Assembly (NCBI RefSeq): GCF_022569295.1
Contig: NZ_JAKFIA010000001.1
Location: forward strand, 883,001-947,000
Reading direction: 5' to 3'
Source: Pedomonas mirosovicensis
GTDB lineage: Bacteria; Pseudomonadota; Alphaproteobacteria; Sphingomonadales; Sphingomonadaceae
DNA: 64,000 bases
Shown here: positions 16,399-25,218 of the stretch, in pieces
How the letters are laid out: every line of letters starts with the position of its first letter
How positions within the stretch are numbered: the stretch's first letter is position 1
Made by a program: the position numbers and the translations under genes
Notes under the pieces: model-generated
What the model was told of the DNA's origin: nothing
Seen by the model: the letters and a program-made list of their open reading frames with translations, nothing else
The model's database searches: none

Positions 16399-18906
16399 AT
16401 GGGCGAAGTGGCAGCGAGCGAGACGGTACGCCTGCATGTGGAGGGCATGACCTGCGGCGGCTGCGCCCGCAAGGTGGAGCGCACGCTGCGGGCGCTGCCC
16501 GGCGTCGTGGATGTCGCGGTGGACCTGGCGGCCAAGACGGCGGCGGCGCAGGGCGCGGGGCTGGAGCCGGACGCGCTGGCGGCGGCGGTGACGGAGGCGG
16601 GGTATCGCGCCACGGTTGCTCCAGAAGAACTAAATAGCGAGGAACCGCATCACAGCGCCCCGGTGGCGGAAGCTCCGGCGGCCGCAGCGTCGAACGCGCA
16701 AACCCTCACCCTTGAGATTGGCGGCATGACCTGCGCCTCCTGCGTGAGCCGGGTGGAAAAGGCGCTGAAGGGCGTGCCGGGCGTGGTGGAGGCTTCCGTC
16801 AATCTCGCCGCCGAGACCGCGCGGGTGACGGCGCAGCCCGGCGTTTCCACCGCCGTGCTGGTGGCCGCGGTGCATGAGGCGGGCTACCGGGCCGCCCCCG
16901 GCGCTGTGGTGGAAGATGCCGCTGCGGCGGAAGCGGCGCGGCAGATGGCCCGCGAAACGGCGGCGCGGCGGGAAGGCTGGCGGGTGGCGCTCGCCTTCGT
17001 GCTGGCGGCCCCGCTGGTGCTGCCCATGGTTCTGGAGCCGCTTGGCATCCACTGGATGCTGAACGGCTGGGCGCAGCTGGGAATCGCCAGCATCGTGCAG
17101 TTCATGCTCGGCGCGCGGTTCTACCGGGCAGGCTGGAAGGCAGCACGGGCAGGCACCGGCAACATGGATCTGCTGGTGGCCATCGGCACCTCGGCGGCGT
17201 GGGGGCTGAGCGCCTATCACCTGCTGGCGGTTGGGTCCGGCGCGCCGCTCTATTTCGAGGCCTCGGCGGTTGTCATTGCGCTGGTGCTGCTCGGCAAGTG
17301 GCTGGAAGGCCGGGCCAAGCGGCAGGCGGGCGCGGCCATTCGCGCGCTGGCGTCCCTTCGCCCGGCAACAGCGCGGGTGATAGGCCCGGATGGGCAGGTG
17401 CGGGACGTGCCGGTGGGCGAGGTGCGCGTGGGCACCCTCGTGGAGGTGCGCCCCGGCGAGCGGTTTCCGGTGGACGGCATCATCATCGAGGGCGCGACCA
17501 CGGCGGATGAAAGCCTGCTGACGGGCGAAAGCCTGCCGGTGGAGAAGGCCCCTGGCGACAAGGTGGCCGGTGGCGCCATCAATGGCGAAGGCCGGGTGCT
17601 GGTGGATGTAACGGCCGTGGGCGCGGAGACCATGTTGTCGCGCGTCGTGCGGCTGGTGGAGGAGGCGCAAGGAGCCAAACCCCCGGTGCAGCGCATGGTG
17701 GACCGGGTGAGCGCCATCTTCGTGCCCGTGGTGCTGGGCATTGCGCTGCTGACCCTCCTTGGCTGGTTGCTGACAGGCGCGAGCGCCGAGACGGCGATTC
17801 TCAACGCCGTTGCCGTGCTGGTGATCGCCTGCCCTTGCGCGCTGGGTCTGGCGACGCCTGCAGCAGTGATGGTGGGCACCGGCCGCGCGGCGCGGGCGGG
17901 CGTGCTCATCAAGGACGCGGAAGCGCTGGAAGTGGCGCACCGGGTGGACACGGTGCTGTTCGACAAGACCGGGACGCTAACCGAAGGCAGGCCCGCTCTG
18001 GCGGCGCTGGTTCCGGTTGAAGGCGTTGACCAAGCGGAGGCGTTGCGACTGGCGGCCGGCATACAGCAAGGCAGTGAACATCCGCTGGCCCGCGCGGTGG
18101 TGACGGCGGCGGGCGAGCAGGGCCTTGCCTTGCCGCAGGCGCAGCAGGTGCGCGCCCTGCCGGGGCGCGGCGTGGCAGGAAGGGTCGAGGGGCGAGACTT
18201 GCGACTCGGCAGCCAGCGGCTGATGGCGGAGGAAGGCGTGGATGTCTCCCCGCTCACGCCTGATGCCGAACGGCTGGCGGGCGAGGGACGCACCGTTAGC
18301 TGGCTGGCGGAGGTGGACGAACAGCCCCGCCTGCTGGCGCTGCTCGCCTTCGGCGACGCGCTGAAGCCGAGCGCCTTCGAGGCCATCGCTGGGCTCAAGC
18401 GCGCGGGCATCCGTACCGTGCTGCTGACCGGGGATTCGCAGGCCGCAGGCGAGGCCGCCGCCCGCAAGCTGGGGCTGGACGCGGTGATCGCCGGGGTGCT
18501 CCCCGAAGGCAAGGCCGAGGTGGTCGCCCGCCTGAAAGCAGAAGGCCGCACGCTCGCCATGGTGGGCGACGGCATCAACGATGCCCCGGCGCTCGCTGCG
18601 GCGGACGTTGGCCTTGCCATGGGCTCGGGCACGGACGTTGCCATGGAAGCGGCGGGCATCACCCTGATGCGCGGCGACCCGCGCCTGGTGGCGGACGCGC
18701 TTAGTATCTCGCGCCGCACCTATGGTAAAATCCGCCAGGGGCTGTTCTGGGCGTTTGCCTACAACGTCATCGGCATTCCGCTGGCGGCTGTCGGCTGGTT
18801 GAGCCCGGTGATCGCCGGCGCAGCCATGGCCCTCTCCAGCGTCAGTGTTATGCTCAATGCCCTCTCGCTGCGTCGGTGGCAGCCGGGGGCGGGGAGCGGG
18901 AATTAG
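16399..18906 (+). CDS. copA: Copper-exporting P1B-type ATPase
   Basis: The product is 835 residues from ATG 16399 (AAGGAG upstream). A longer GTG frame would run through the promoter. Two N-terminal heavy-metal-binding domains carry GMTCGGC (about residue 15) and GMTCASC (about 108). The membrane translocation motif CPC in [10 protein letters not shown] is near 478, the phosphorylation motif DKTGTLT near 520, and [20 protein letters not shown] near 722. These define a Cu(I)/Ag(I) efflux pump of the inner membrane. Its regulator cueR lies just downstream on the same strand, separated by a repeat element. Confidence 0.96.
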   Translation: MGEVAASETVRLHVEGMTCGGCARKVERTLRALPGVVDVAVDLAAKTAAAQGAGLEPDALAAAVTEAGYRATVAPEELNSEEPHHSAPVAEAPAAAASNAQTLTLEIGGMTCASCVSRVEKALKGVPGVVEASVNLAAETARVTAQPGVSTAVLVAAVHEAGYRAAPGAVVEDAAAAEAARQMARETAARREGWRVALAFVLAAPLVLPMVLEPLGIHWMLNGWAQLGIASIVQFMLGARFYRAGWKAARAGTGNMDLLVAIGTSAAWGLSAYHLLAVGSGAPLYFEASAVVIALVLLGKWLEGRAKRQAGAAIRALASLRPATARVIGPDGQVRDVPVGEVRVGTLVEVRPGERFPVDGIIIEGATTADESLLTGESLPVEKAPGDKVAGGAINGEGRVLVDVTAVGAETMLSRVVRLVEEAQGAKPPVQRMVDRVSAIFVPVVLGIALLTLLGWLLTGASAETAILNAVAVLVIACPCALGLATPAAVMVGTGRAARAGVLIKDAEALEVAHRVDTVLFDKTGTLTEGRPALAALVPVEGVDQAEALRLAAGIQQGSEHPLARAVVTAAGEQGLALPQAQQVRALPGRGVAGRVEGRDLRLGSQRLMAEEGVDVSPLTPDAERLAGEGRTVSWLAEVDEQPRLLALLAFGDALKPSAFEAIAGLKRAGIRTVLLTGDSQAAGEAAARKLGLDAVIAGVLPEGKAEVVARLKAEGRTLAMVGDGINDAPALAAADVGLAMGSGTDVAMEAAGITLMRGDPRLVADALSISRRTYGKIRQGLFWAFAYNVIGIPLAAVGWLSPVIAGAAMALSSVSVMLNALSLRRWQPGAGSGN

Positions 18907-18913
18907 GAAGCTA

Positions 18914-19032
18914 TGCAGGGGGGGCTTTTAACCTCCCTGCAACCCCCTGTTCGTTTTTCGGGCCGTGCGCGGGATGAAGGGCGCGCCCTATGAAAAGAAG
19001 GGGAATTGCAAAGGGGGCGAGCCCCCTTTTGC
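18914..19032. repeat. Paired-hairpin repeat, copy 3
   Basis: The left arm TGCAGGG/CCCTGCA (18914-18920, 18935-18941) is followed by TTCGTTTTTCGGGCCG. The right hairpin is GCAAAGGGGGC/GCCCCCTTTTGC (19008-19032). The core GATGAAGGGCGCG then CCCTAT is nearly identical to copy 4 near 28.0 kb. It separates copA from cueR and fills 18907-19059. Confidence 0.75.
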
Positions 19033-19059
19033 GAATAAAGACATACAGACAGGTGAACC

Positions 19060-19464
19060 ATGAACATCGGGCAGGCATCGAAGGCATCGGGCGTGTCGCA
19101 GCGAATGATCCGCCACTATGAGGAGATCGGGCTCATTCCGAAGGCGGCGCGGCGGGAGTCCGGCTATCGGGACTACAGCGAGGCGGACGTGCATCGGCTG
19201 ACGTTCATTCGCCGGGCGCGGGATCTGGGCTTTTCCATCGAGGAGATCGGCCAGCTGCTGGCGCTGTGGCAGGACACGGGGCGGGCAAGCGCCGACGTGA
19301 AGGCCTTGGCGCTGGCGCGGGCGGAGGAGCTGCGCCGCAAGGCCGAGGCGCTGGAGGCCATGCGCCGCACGCTCCTGCATCTGGCCTCCCACTGCCACGG
19401 CGACACCCGGCCGGATTGCCCCATTCTAGAGGATCTGGCGGGCGGCTGCTGCGAAGAGGCGTGA
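19060..19464 (+). CDS. cueR: Cu(I)-responsive MerR-family activator
   Basis: This 134-residue protein has a MerR N-terminal winged helix (MNIGQASKASGVSQRMIRHYEEIGLIP), a dimer helix, and the copper-binding loop with two cysteines seven residues apart (CHGDTRPDC near residue 108). A further GGCCEE tail is present. The C-x7-C spacing is that of monovalent-metal sensors such as CueR. It should activate copA through the over-spaced promoter at 16329. The start follows AGGTGAACC. It is convergent with the DUF6306 gene, with 4 bases between the stops. Confidence 0.93.
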   Translation: MNIGQASKASGVSQRMIRHYEEIGLIPKAARRESGYRDYSEADVHRLTFIRRARDLGFSIEEIGQLLALWQDTGRASADVKALALARAEELRRKAEALEAMRRTLLHLASHCHGDTRPDCPILEDLAGGCCEEA

Positions 19465-19468
19465 GGCG

Positions 19469-19945
19469 TCAGCGCGCCTCCATGAATTGGCTGGCGGCTT
19501 CGATGTTATGGACATGGCTTTGCGACATTTCGCGCAGGGCAGCATGCAACGTGTCGTCGCGCACCTTCGGCATCAGCTCAGCCAGCTTGCGGACCACCCA
19601 ATTCTGGCCGCGATTGAGAAACACGAGCCGCTCGTGCGGGTCGGCGATGGCCATGGCCTTTTCGGCGAACGCGCCGCGCTTGCGAGATGGCGTGGCGGCC
19701 AGCCGCCTGATCTGGGCAGACAGCATGGCGCACCAGCGGGCTTCATCCGCCGCGATTGATTTCAGAAGTGGCGCCATGCCCGGCGCGGCATCGCGCATCG
19801 AGGCGCGGGAGACATAGGCCCCGGCGCGCTCGGCCTCCAGAAGCTCGTTGAGCGCGGCGATCAGCTCGTCCCGGCTGGCATACCCCATGTAGGCGTCGTC
19901 CGCCTCGGCGGCGTAGCAGACGGGGGAGGAAGGTTTGTCGGTCAT
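19469..19945 (-). CDS. DUF6306 (ferritin-like) protein
   Basis: This 158-residue protein starts at ATG 19945 with GGAGG upstream; the open frame extends further upstream without a ribosome binding site. Helical segments contain MGYASRDELIAALNELLEAERAGA and DEARWCAMLSAQIRRLA, spaced Glu/His positions of a ferritin-like bundle, and HVHNIEAAS near the end. DUF6306 proteins have no established function. Neighbouring genes concern copper handling, but nothing here ties it to copper. Confidence 0.75.
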   Translation of the reverse strand: MTDKPSSPVCYAAEADDAYMGYASRDELIAALNELLEAERAGAYVSRASMRDAAPGMAPLLKSIAADEARWCAMLSAQIRRLAATPSRKRGAFAEKAMAIADPHERLVFLNRGQNWVVRKLAELMPKVRDDTLHAALREMSQSHVHNIEAASQFMEAR

Positions 19946-20159
19946 GGTCGCGCCTCCGCGATCGTTCGGAGCGGATGTCTGAAGGAGTATAGGCCTCTCC
20001 TCGCCTCTTTGCCACGAAACAGAATTGCGGAAAGAGGCGGGGTGGCGCCTGTATCTGCTCCTCTCCAGCCTCTGGAGGACAAGATCGTGCACACGCGGGC
20101 TTGACCGCAGGAGCCTGAGGGGTCAAGGCTCACGAGCCTTAACACTTGGGGAAACAGGG

Positions 20160-21485
20160 ATGTCGGCAGCAGGCGTGAGCGAGAGCGTGACGGCAGAAAA
20201 CCATGCGGCGCAGGCCGGTGCGGATGTGCCGGTCAATTCGGTAAAGCGGGTGCTGGGCGCAAGTCTCACCGGCACGGCGGTCGAGTTCTACGATTTTTAC
20301 ATCTACGCCACCGCCGCCGCGCTGGTGTTCGGGCCGCTGTTCTTCCCCTCGCACAACCCGTCGCTGCAACTGCTGGCGGCCTATGCCAGCCTTGGCGTCG
20401 CCTTCATCGCCCGGCCGATCGGGGCTGTGGCCTTCGGTCATTTCGGCGACAAGATCGGGCGGAAGTCGACGCTCGTTGCCTCGCTGCTCATCATGGGCGG
20501 CTCCACCGTCGCTATCGGCTTCCTGCCCACCTACGAGACCGCCGGATGGCTGGCCCCCGTGCTGCTGTGCCTGATGCGCTTCGGCCAGGGCTTCGGACTG
20601 GGCGGCGAATGGGGCGGCGCGGCGCTGCTGGCGGTGGAGAATGCGCCCAAGGGCTGGAAGGGGCGCTTCGGCATGTTCCCGCAACTGGGCGCGCCGGTGG
20701 GTTTCATCGCCGCCAACGGCCTGTTCCTGCTGCTGGGGCTGATGCTCACCAAGCAAGACTTCGTGCAGTGGGGCTGGCGGCTGCCGTTCCTCCTGAGTTC
20801 GGTGCTGGTGTTCCTGGGGTTGTGGGTGCGGACGCGCCTGGCCGAAACGCCTGCCTTCGCCAGGGCGCTGGCGGAAGCGCCGCCCGAGCGCGTGCCGCTG
20901 GCCGTGGTGATGCGCCAGCACCCGCGCGCGCTGGTGGGCGGCATCTTCGCGGTCGTTGCCTGCTTTGCGCTCTTCTATCTCTCCACTGCCTTCATCCTCG
21001 GCTACGGCACGACCACGCTGGGTTACGGGCGCGAGGTCTTCCTGCAGGTGATGCTGGGGGCCATCCTGTTCATGGCGGCAGGCATTGCACTGGCGGGGGT
21101 GTGGTCGGACTTCTCGACGCCCCGCCGGGTATTGATGGCAGGCTGCGTGCTCACTGTGCCGGCCGGGCTGCTGATGGCTCCGGCGCTCAGCAGCGGCTCG
21201 CTGGCAGTGATTTTCGCTTATCTCAGCTTCGCGCTCTTGGTGATGGGGCTGGTTTACGGCCCGCTGGGGGCCTTCCTGCCGAGCCTGTTCCCGGCGCGGG
21301 TGCGCTACACGGGCGCGTCCATGACCTTCAACCTCGGCGGCATCTTAGGGGGCTCGCTGACGCCCATGATTGCCCAGATGCTGGCCAGTCACGGCGGGCT
21401 GGGGTACGTCGGCCTCTATCTGGCGGCAGCGGGCATCATCAGCTTCGTCGCCATGGTGCCGCTGACGCGGACAGCGGAAGGCTGA
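20160..21485 (+). CDS. MFS transporter, metabolite:H+ symporter (MHS) family
   Basis: This 441-residue inner-membrane protein has 12 predicted spans. Family marks are GTAVEFYDFYIYATAAALVF at the N-terminus, GHFGDKIGRKSTL in the first cytoplasmic loop and RFGQGFGLGGEWGGAALL in span 4-5. These are shared by ShiA, KgtP and ProP-type symporters of organic acids or zwitterions. The ATG at 20160 follows GGGGAAACAGGG. Substrate cannot be told from sequence. The next gene starts one base past its stop, so the two are co-translated. Confidence 0.9.
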   Translation: MSAAGVSESVTAENHAAQAGADVPVNSVKRVLGASLTGTAVEFYDFYIYATAAALVFGPLFFPSHNPSLQLLAAYASLGVAFIARPIGAVAFGHFGDKIGRKSTLVASLLIMGGSTVAIGFLPTYETAGWLAPVLLCLMRFGQGFGLGGEWGGAALLAVENAPKGWKGRFGMFPQLGAPVGFIAANGLFLLLGLMLTKQDFVQWGWRLPFLLSSVLVFLGLWVRTRLAETPAFARALAEAPPERVPLAVVMRQHPRALVGGIFAVVACFALFYLSTAFILGYGTTTLGYGREVFLQVMLGAILFMAAGIALAGVWSDFSTPRRVLMAGCVLTVPAGLLMAPALSSGSLAVIFAYLSFALLVMGLVYGPLGAFLPSLFPARVRYTGASMTFNLGGILGGSLTPMIAQMLASHGGLGYVGLYLAAAGIISFVAMVPLTRTAEG

Positions 21486-21486
21486 C

Positions 21487-21987
21487 ATGGTTGGCCCCGC
21501 CCGCTGGGCGGCGATGACGGCGGCAGACATCGATGCCATCTTCGCCATCGCCGAGGTGGTGCACCCTGCCTACCCGGAGGACCGGGCGGTGATGGCCGAG
21601 CGCCTTGCGCTTTATCCTGCTGGGTGCCTGGTGCTGCGGCGGGGCGAAGAGGTGATCGGCTACGCGCTCAGCCATCCGTGGGCGCAGAACGATGCGCCGC
21701 CGCTCAACACTTTGCTGGGTGCGCTGCCGGAGCGGGCGGAGGTTTACTACATTCACGACCTTGCATTGCTGCCCGAGGCGCGGGGGCTGCGCGCCGGGGA
21801 GGCGGCAGTGCGGCGGCTGGCGGAACACGCCCGCGCGTTGGGGCTGGCGCGCATGGCGCTGGTGGCGGTGAACAACTCCGGCGGCTTCTGGCGCGGCCAA
21901 GGCTTCGTGGTGGAGAACAGCCCGGCGTTGGCGCGCAAACTCGTCAGCTACGATGCGGATGCGGCCTACATGACACGGGTGCTGTAA
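21487..21987 (+). CDS. GNAT family N-acetyltransferase
   Basis: This 166-residue protein is a GNAT acetyltransferase: a short N-terminal helix region (TAADIDAIFAIAEVVHPAY), the central strand VYYIHDLALLPEARG, an acetyl-CoA loop in RGLRAGEAAVRRLAEHA, and ALVAVNNSGGFWRGQGF at the end. The acceptor is unknown. It directly follows the MHS transporter (TGACATG junction), so a shared transcript is near certain. Confidence 0.85.
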   Translation: MVGPARWAAMTAADIDAIFAIAEVVHPAYPEDRAVMAERLALYPAGCLVLRRGEEVIGYALSHPWAQNDAPPLNTLLGALPERAEVYYIHDLALLPEARGLRAGEAAVRRLAEHARALGLARMALVAVNNSGGFWRGQGFVVENSPALARKLVSYDADAAYMTRVL

Positions 21988-22073
21988 GGCGCGGCAGCGG
22001 GCGCATGGCAACGGCTCGGGCGCGGGGCTCGGCGGCGGTTCTCTCTGGCTTTTCAGGGAAAGGGGAGCGTTGT

Positions 22074-22147
22074 TGGAGCGGGTAGCGGGAATCGAACCCG
22101 CGCGTCCAGCTTGGGAAGCTGGCAGGCTACCATTACATCATACCCGC
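22074..22147 (-). tRNA. tRNA-Gly (CCC)
   Basis: The minus strand gives a full cloverleaf. Acceptor GCGGGTA pairs with TACCCGC, the D arm is TGGTAG, the anticodon stem CCAGC/GCTGG encloses TTCCCAA, and the T arm is GCGGGTTCGATTCCCGC. Discriminator T and CCA are encoded. The anticodon CCC reads GGG glycine codons. Confidence 0.95.
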
Positions 22148-22369
22148 GCTCCGCGCCCTAGATAGGGCAAGTCGCGGCATGGCGTCAATCTGGCCGAAGC
22201 GTGGTTTCAACTAAAAATGCGGGGGCAGGGAAGGGGCCGGGGCCGGGCCTTTCCTGCACCGCCTGCTTGACCCCCGTAAGACCGTCCGGAGTGTCTTCCA
22301 ACGAGCATCCATGGCGGGGAGGGTTGCATTTGCCAATCCACGGCTGTCACTGTCCGCCTGTCGCAACTG

Positions 22370-22565
22370 AGGTCGCAAGGGGAATAAGGTGCCGGGTGTG
22401 ACCCACCGTAGCCCGGCGCGGTGTGAAGAAGCAGTGGGCGGCGGCAGGGATGCCCACTTGCTGGTCTTGTGCTGCTTGGGCCGGGAAAGACCCCAGCAGC
22501 AGCCCAGGGGTGTGAAGCACGCCGTGGCGCACACCTGCCTCACGAGCAGGCAAGCGTGACCATAG
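22370..22565 (+). ncRNA. Structured leader resembling a degenerate cobalamin riboswitch
   Basis: Motifs in order recall the cobalamin aptamer: GGGGAATAAGGTG, GTAGCCCGGCGCGGTGTGAAG (compare GCTGCCCCCGCAACTGTGAGC), GCCCACTTG, GGGCCGGGAAAG, AGCCCAGG and, after an insertion, ACCTGCC. Several nested stems are clear, for example AGCAGTGGGC/GCCCACTTGCT and GCTGC-T-TGGG/CCCAGCAGC. The invariant GCCACTG, GGGAAGG and AGCCAGGAGACCTGCC boxes are altered, and the next gene is not a known B12 gene. It could be a decayed riboswitch, a variant, or an unrelated RNA. The rest of 22148-22768 shows no gene; TATATTAATCG near 22588 is AT-rich. Confidence 0.25.
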
Positions 22566-22768
22566 GGCCTAAGTGCCTGAACTGGCTATATTAATCGTAC
22601 GGGGCCGTATCGTCTGGATGGTCGAATGTTTTCCGTGCGTTGCGTCGCCGGAAACCGGAGGCCTCCTGATGCGCTGCGGACGCAGTGGCCTGTGCTCGCC
22701 CTGCCGTCATGCTCATGGTACAGGGGGCCGAATTGTTGGTTGAGTTCCGCTATTCATCAGGAGGACAC

Positions 22769-23053
22769 ATGGAAAGCCAGCCCGCCTATAGTCGCCTCTT
22801 CGTTCTCATCAAATGCGAGGTGGGTCGTGCCAGCGATGTTGGTGAGCAGATCGTCGATCTGATCGAGGAGGCGCAGGAAGTTTACTCGATCACAGGCGAG
22901 TATGACCTTCTGGTCAAATTTATCCTGCCGAACCTCCAGGCCATGTCTGACCTGGTGCTCACGAAGCTTCACCGTATTCCGGGCATCAAGGAAACGCACA
23001 CCTTCGTCTCCTTCCGCGTATTCGGGGAAGATATCGGCGACTTCGTCGAGTGA
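22769..23053 (+). CDS. Stand-alone Lrp/AsnC ligand-binding (RAM) domain protein
   Basis: This 94-residue protein starts at ATG 22769, with CAGGAGGACAC upstream. It consists only of the effector/oligomerisation domain of Lrp/AsnC regulators: FVLIKCEVGR, AQEVYSITGEYDLLVKFI and the ending IPGIKETHTFVSFRVF. No helix-turn-helix is present, as in the small SMARC/AsnC-like proteins of archaea and some bacteria. It probably binds an amino acid or related effector as a multimer. It is convergent with the end of the phenylacetate operon; a regulatory link to it is not shown. Confidence 0.85.
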   Translation: MESQPAYSRLFVLIKCEVGRASDVGEQIVDLIEEAQEVYSITGEYDLLVKFILPNLQAMSDLVLTKLHRIPGIKETHTFVSFRVFGEDIGDFVE

Positions 23054-23062
23054 CAGGAAGCG

Positions 23063-23395
23063 TTACCGCTGACCGAGCAGGGCCAGCACATCGTCGGCAA
23101 GGTCTTCCAGCGGGCCTTCCGGGTTGGCAAGGTCATAGAGCGCATCGGCGATGGCGGGCTCGAAGCGGGCCTCGAAGGCGATGTCTTCCCGGCATTCGAC
23201 AAGGGTGGCCCATAGCTCCACGTCCCCGGCGGTAATTTCGCCCGCCTGAAAGCGCTGCACGATGGCGGCGATATCCGCCCGGGTGAGGGTGGCGACGGGG
23301 GTTGCGTCCATCGGCAGGGCGGCGAGCGCATCCCGCAGGTTGCCCAGCGGCGCATCGAGGCGGATGAGCGAAGTGACGAGGGCGCGGCGGTCCAT
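23063..23395 (-). CDS. Conserved-looking hypothetical protein at the end of the paa operon
   Basis: This 110-residue soluble, acidic, helical protein has no signal peptide or membrane span. Segments such as LTRADIAAIVQRFQAGEITAG and DVELWATLVECRED suggest a compact helical domain. I do not recognise the family. Its ATG lies 12 bases after the TetR gene stop, so it is the last gene of the paaABCDE-tetR transcript. Codon use matches its neighbours, supporting a real gene. Confidence 0.65.
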   Translation of the reverse strand: MDRRALVTSLIRLDAPLGNLRDALAALPMDATPVATLTRADIAAIVQRFQAGEITAGDVELWATLVECREDIAFEARFEPAIADALYDLANPEGPLEDLADDVLALLGQR

Positions 23396-23407
23396 GGGGG
23401 AGGTCTC

Positions 23408-24022
23408 CTACCGCTTGGCTTCCGGCAGGGGAAGGGCGGGCAGGCCATGGATGAACAGGTCCACCACCAGATCGGCGAACTGGCTGGGAGTGATCGGGCC
23501 TTCGGCGCGGAACCAGGTGTAGGTCCAGTTGAGCGCGCCCATGAACATCATGGCGACGGGTTTGCGAAGGGCCGTGCGGGTTTCGAGCTCCGGCCGGATT
23601 TCAACCAGCAATGACAGGAAGATATCCACCACCTTGTTCTGCAGGGTGATGACCTCGCGGCGTTGCTCCTCCGGCAGGGAGCCGATCTCGTTCAGCAGCA
23701 CCACATGCTTCGAGGTGGCGTCTACGTAGATTTCCATGAACCGCTCGGCGAGGCGGCGCAGGCGCTCCCTGGCGTCGCCCTCCGCTCCGGCGGTCTCCTC
23801 GGCGGTTTCCAGCAGCAGCTCGGTGTGGTCCCGCAGGATATCGAACAGGATCGCCTCTTTCGACGAATAATAGTGATAGAGCGCCGACTTGGAGGTGCCG
23901 CACGCCTCGGCCAGATCGGAAATCGAGGCGCGGTGGAAGCCCATGCGCGCGAACAACTCGGCGGCGCGATCGGCAATGGCCTGTCGGCGGTCATCGTAAT
24001 CGGGCGCTTGGGTGCGGGCCAT
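23408..24022 (-). CDS. TetR-family regulator, likely repressor of the paa genes
   Basis: This 204-residue protein has an N-terminal TetR helix-turn-helix (ADRAAELFARMGFHRASISDLAEACGTSKSALYHYYSSKE) and an all-helical effector domain ending in GALNWTYTWFRAEG, typical of acyl-CoA-type TetR regulators. It lies 98 bases downstream of paaE on the same strand. By analogy with TetR-type PaaR proteins that respond to phenylacetyl-CoA, it is the best candidate for control of this cluster, which has no paaX (GntR) gene. A near-palindromic CCGAACGGTCGG upstream of paaA is its likely site. Confidence 0.85.
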   Translation of the reverse strand: MARTQAPDYDDRRQAIADRAAELFARMGFHRASISDLAEACGTSKSALYHYYSSKEAILFDILRDHTELLLETAEETAGAEGDARERLRRLAERFMEIYVDATSKHVVLLNEIGSLPEEQRREVITLQNKVVDIFLSLLVEIRPELETRTALRKPVAMMFMGALNWTYTWFRAEGPITPSQFADLVVDLFIHGLPALPLPEAKR

Positions 24023-24120
24023 GGGTGCGAGCCTGTTCGTCCATTCTGGTTACACAACAACTGCGGGTTATGGCCTGTTCCGCACCGGATTTGCAATCGA
24101 TTAGCAATTGGCGATCAGCC

Positions 24121-25182
24121 TCAGGCATCGAAGCTGAGGACCACGCGCTCCGTCTTGGGGAAGGACTGGCAGGTGAGCACGTAGCCCGCCGCCACTTCAT
24201 CTTCCTCAAGGTTGTAGTTGATCGCCATTTCTACCTCGCCTTCCAGCACCTTGGCGCGGCAGGTGCAGCAGACGCCGCCCTTGCAGGCGAAGGGCACGGG
24301 CGCGCCCGCTTCGAGCGCACCGTCGAGAATGGCCCGCGTGCCGTCGTCGGGGAAGCTGACGGCCTGATCGTCGATGATGACGGTGACCTGCGCGCCCGTC
24401 GCCATGGCCGGGCGCGCGGCGGGCGTGGCGCAGGCGGCGTCGGGGGCGAGGAAACGCTCGGTGAGGATGCGCTTCTTCTCGACGCCCGCTTTCGCGAGCG
24501 TGGCTTCCACCGTGTCGATCATGGCGTTGGGGCCGCAAACGAAGGCGTAGTCGATCGCCTTGGGATCGATAAGATGCTTCAGGATCGCCTGCACCTTCTC
24601 CGCATCAATGCGGCCGTTGAAGAGCGGAATGTCAGACTGGCCCTGGCTCAGGACGTGCAGCACCTCAAGGCGGCCCATGTAGCGGTCCTTGAGTGCCGCC
24701 AGTTCCTCCATGAACATGATGCTGGAGGGGCTGCGGTTGCCGTAGACCAGCAGGAAGCGGCTCTTCGGCTCATGGGCAAGCACGGTTTTCAGGATGGAGA
24801 GCACCGGCGTGATACCGCTGCCCGCAGCAAAAGCGACGTAGGAGCGCGTGGCCTCGGGGTCGATCTCCACCGAGAACCGGCCCGTCGGCGGGTAGACCTC
24901 GATCACGTCTCCCGCCTTGAGCCCCTCGTTGGCGTGGCCGGAGAAGACGCCTTCGGGAATCTTTTTAACGGCGATGCGGAGCAGCCCCTCATGCGCGCCG
25001 GAGCAGATGGAGTAGGAGCGACGCACTTCCTGCCCGCCAATCTCGGTCTTCAGCGTGAGGTGCTGGCCGGGTGTGTACTGGAACACGGGCGCCAGCTCCT
25101 GCGGCACGTCAAACTGGATGGAGACGGCCTCGGGCGTTTCGCGCTTCACCTCGGCGACACGCAAGGGGTGGAACTGACGCAT
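24121..25182 (-). CDS. paaE: Phenylacetyl-CoA epoxidase reductase subunit PaaE
   Basis: This 353-residue electron-transfer subunit passes electrons from NADPH to the PaaA di-iron centre. The N-terminal ferredoxin-NADP reductase module has RRSYSICSG (FAD) and AAGSGITPVLSILKTVL (NADP). The C-terminal plant-type 2Fe-2S domain has ACKGGVCCTC, and its last cysteine lies in YVLTCQSF. Gene order paaABCDE and closeness of the frames show one transcript. The length equals that of E. coli PaaE. Confidence 0.96.
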   Translation of the reverse strand: MRQFHPLRVAEVKRETPEAVSIQFDVPQELAPVFQYTPGQHLTLKTEIGGQEVRRSYSICSGAHEGLLRIAVKKIPEGVFSGHANEGLKAGDVIEVYPPTGRFSVEIDPEATRSYVAFAAGSGITPVLSILKTVLAHEPKSRFLLVYGNRSPSSIMFMEELAALKDRYMGRLEVLHVLSQGQSDIPLFNGRIDAEKVQAILKHLIDPKAIDYAFVCGPNAMIDTVEATLAKAGVEKKRILTERFLAPDAACATPAARPAMATGAQVTVIIDDQAVSFPDDGTRAILDGALEAGAPVPFACKGGVCCTCRAKVLEGEVEMAINYNLEEDEVAAGYVLTCQSFPKTERVVLSFDA

Positions 25183-25218
25183 GGCGGTTCACTCCGATTC
25201 TTCTTGTTGTTCAGCGCC

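Noticed and set aside
22600-22862. Short plus-strand frame overlapping the Lrp-domain gene
   Set aside because: Different frame from the recognisable Lrp ligand domain; Cys/Ser/Trp-rich shadow sequence with no ribosome binding site.
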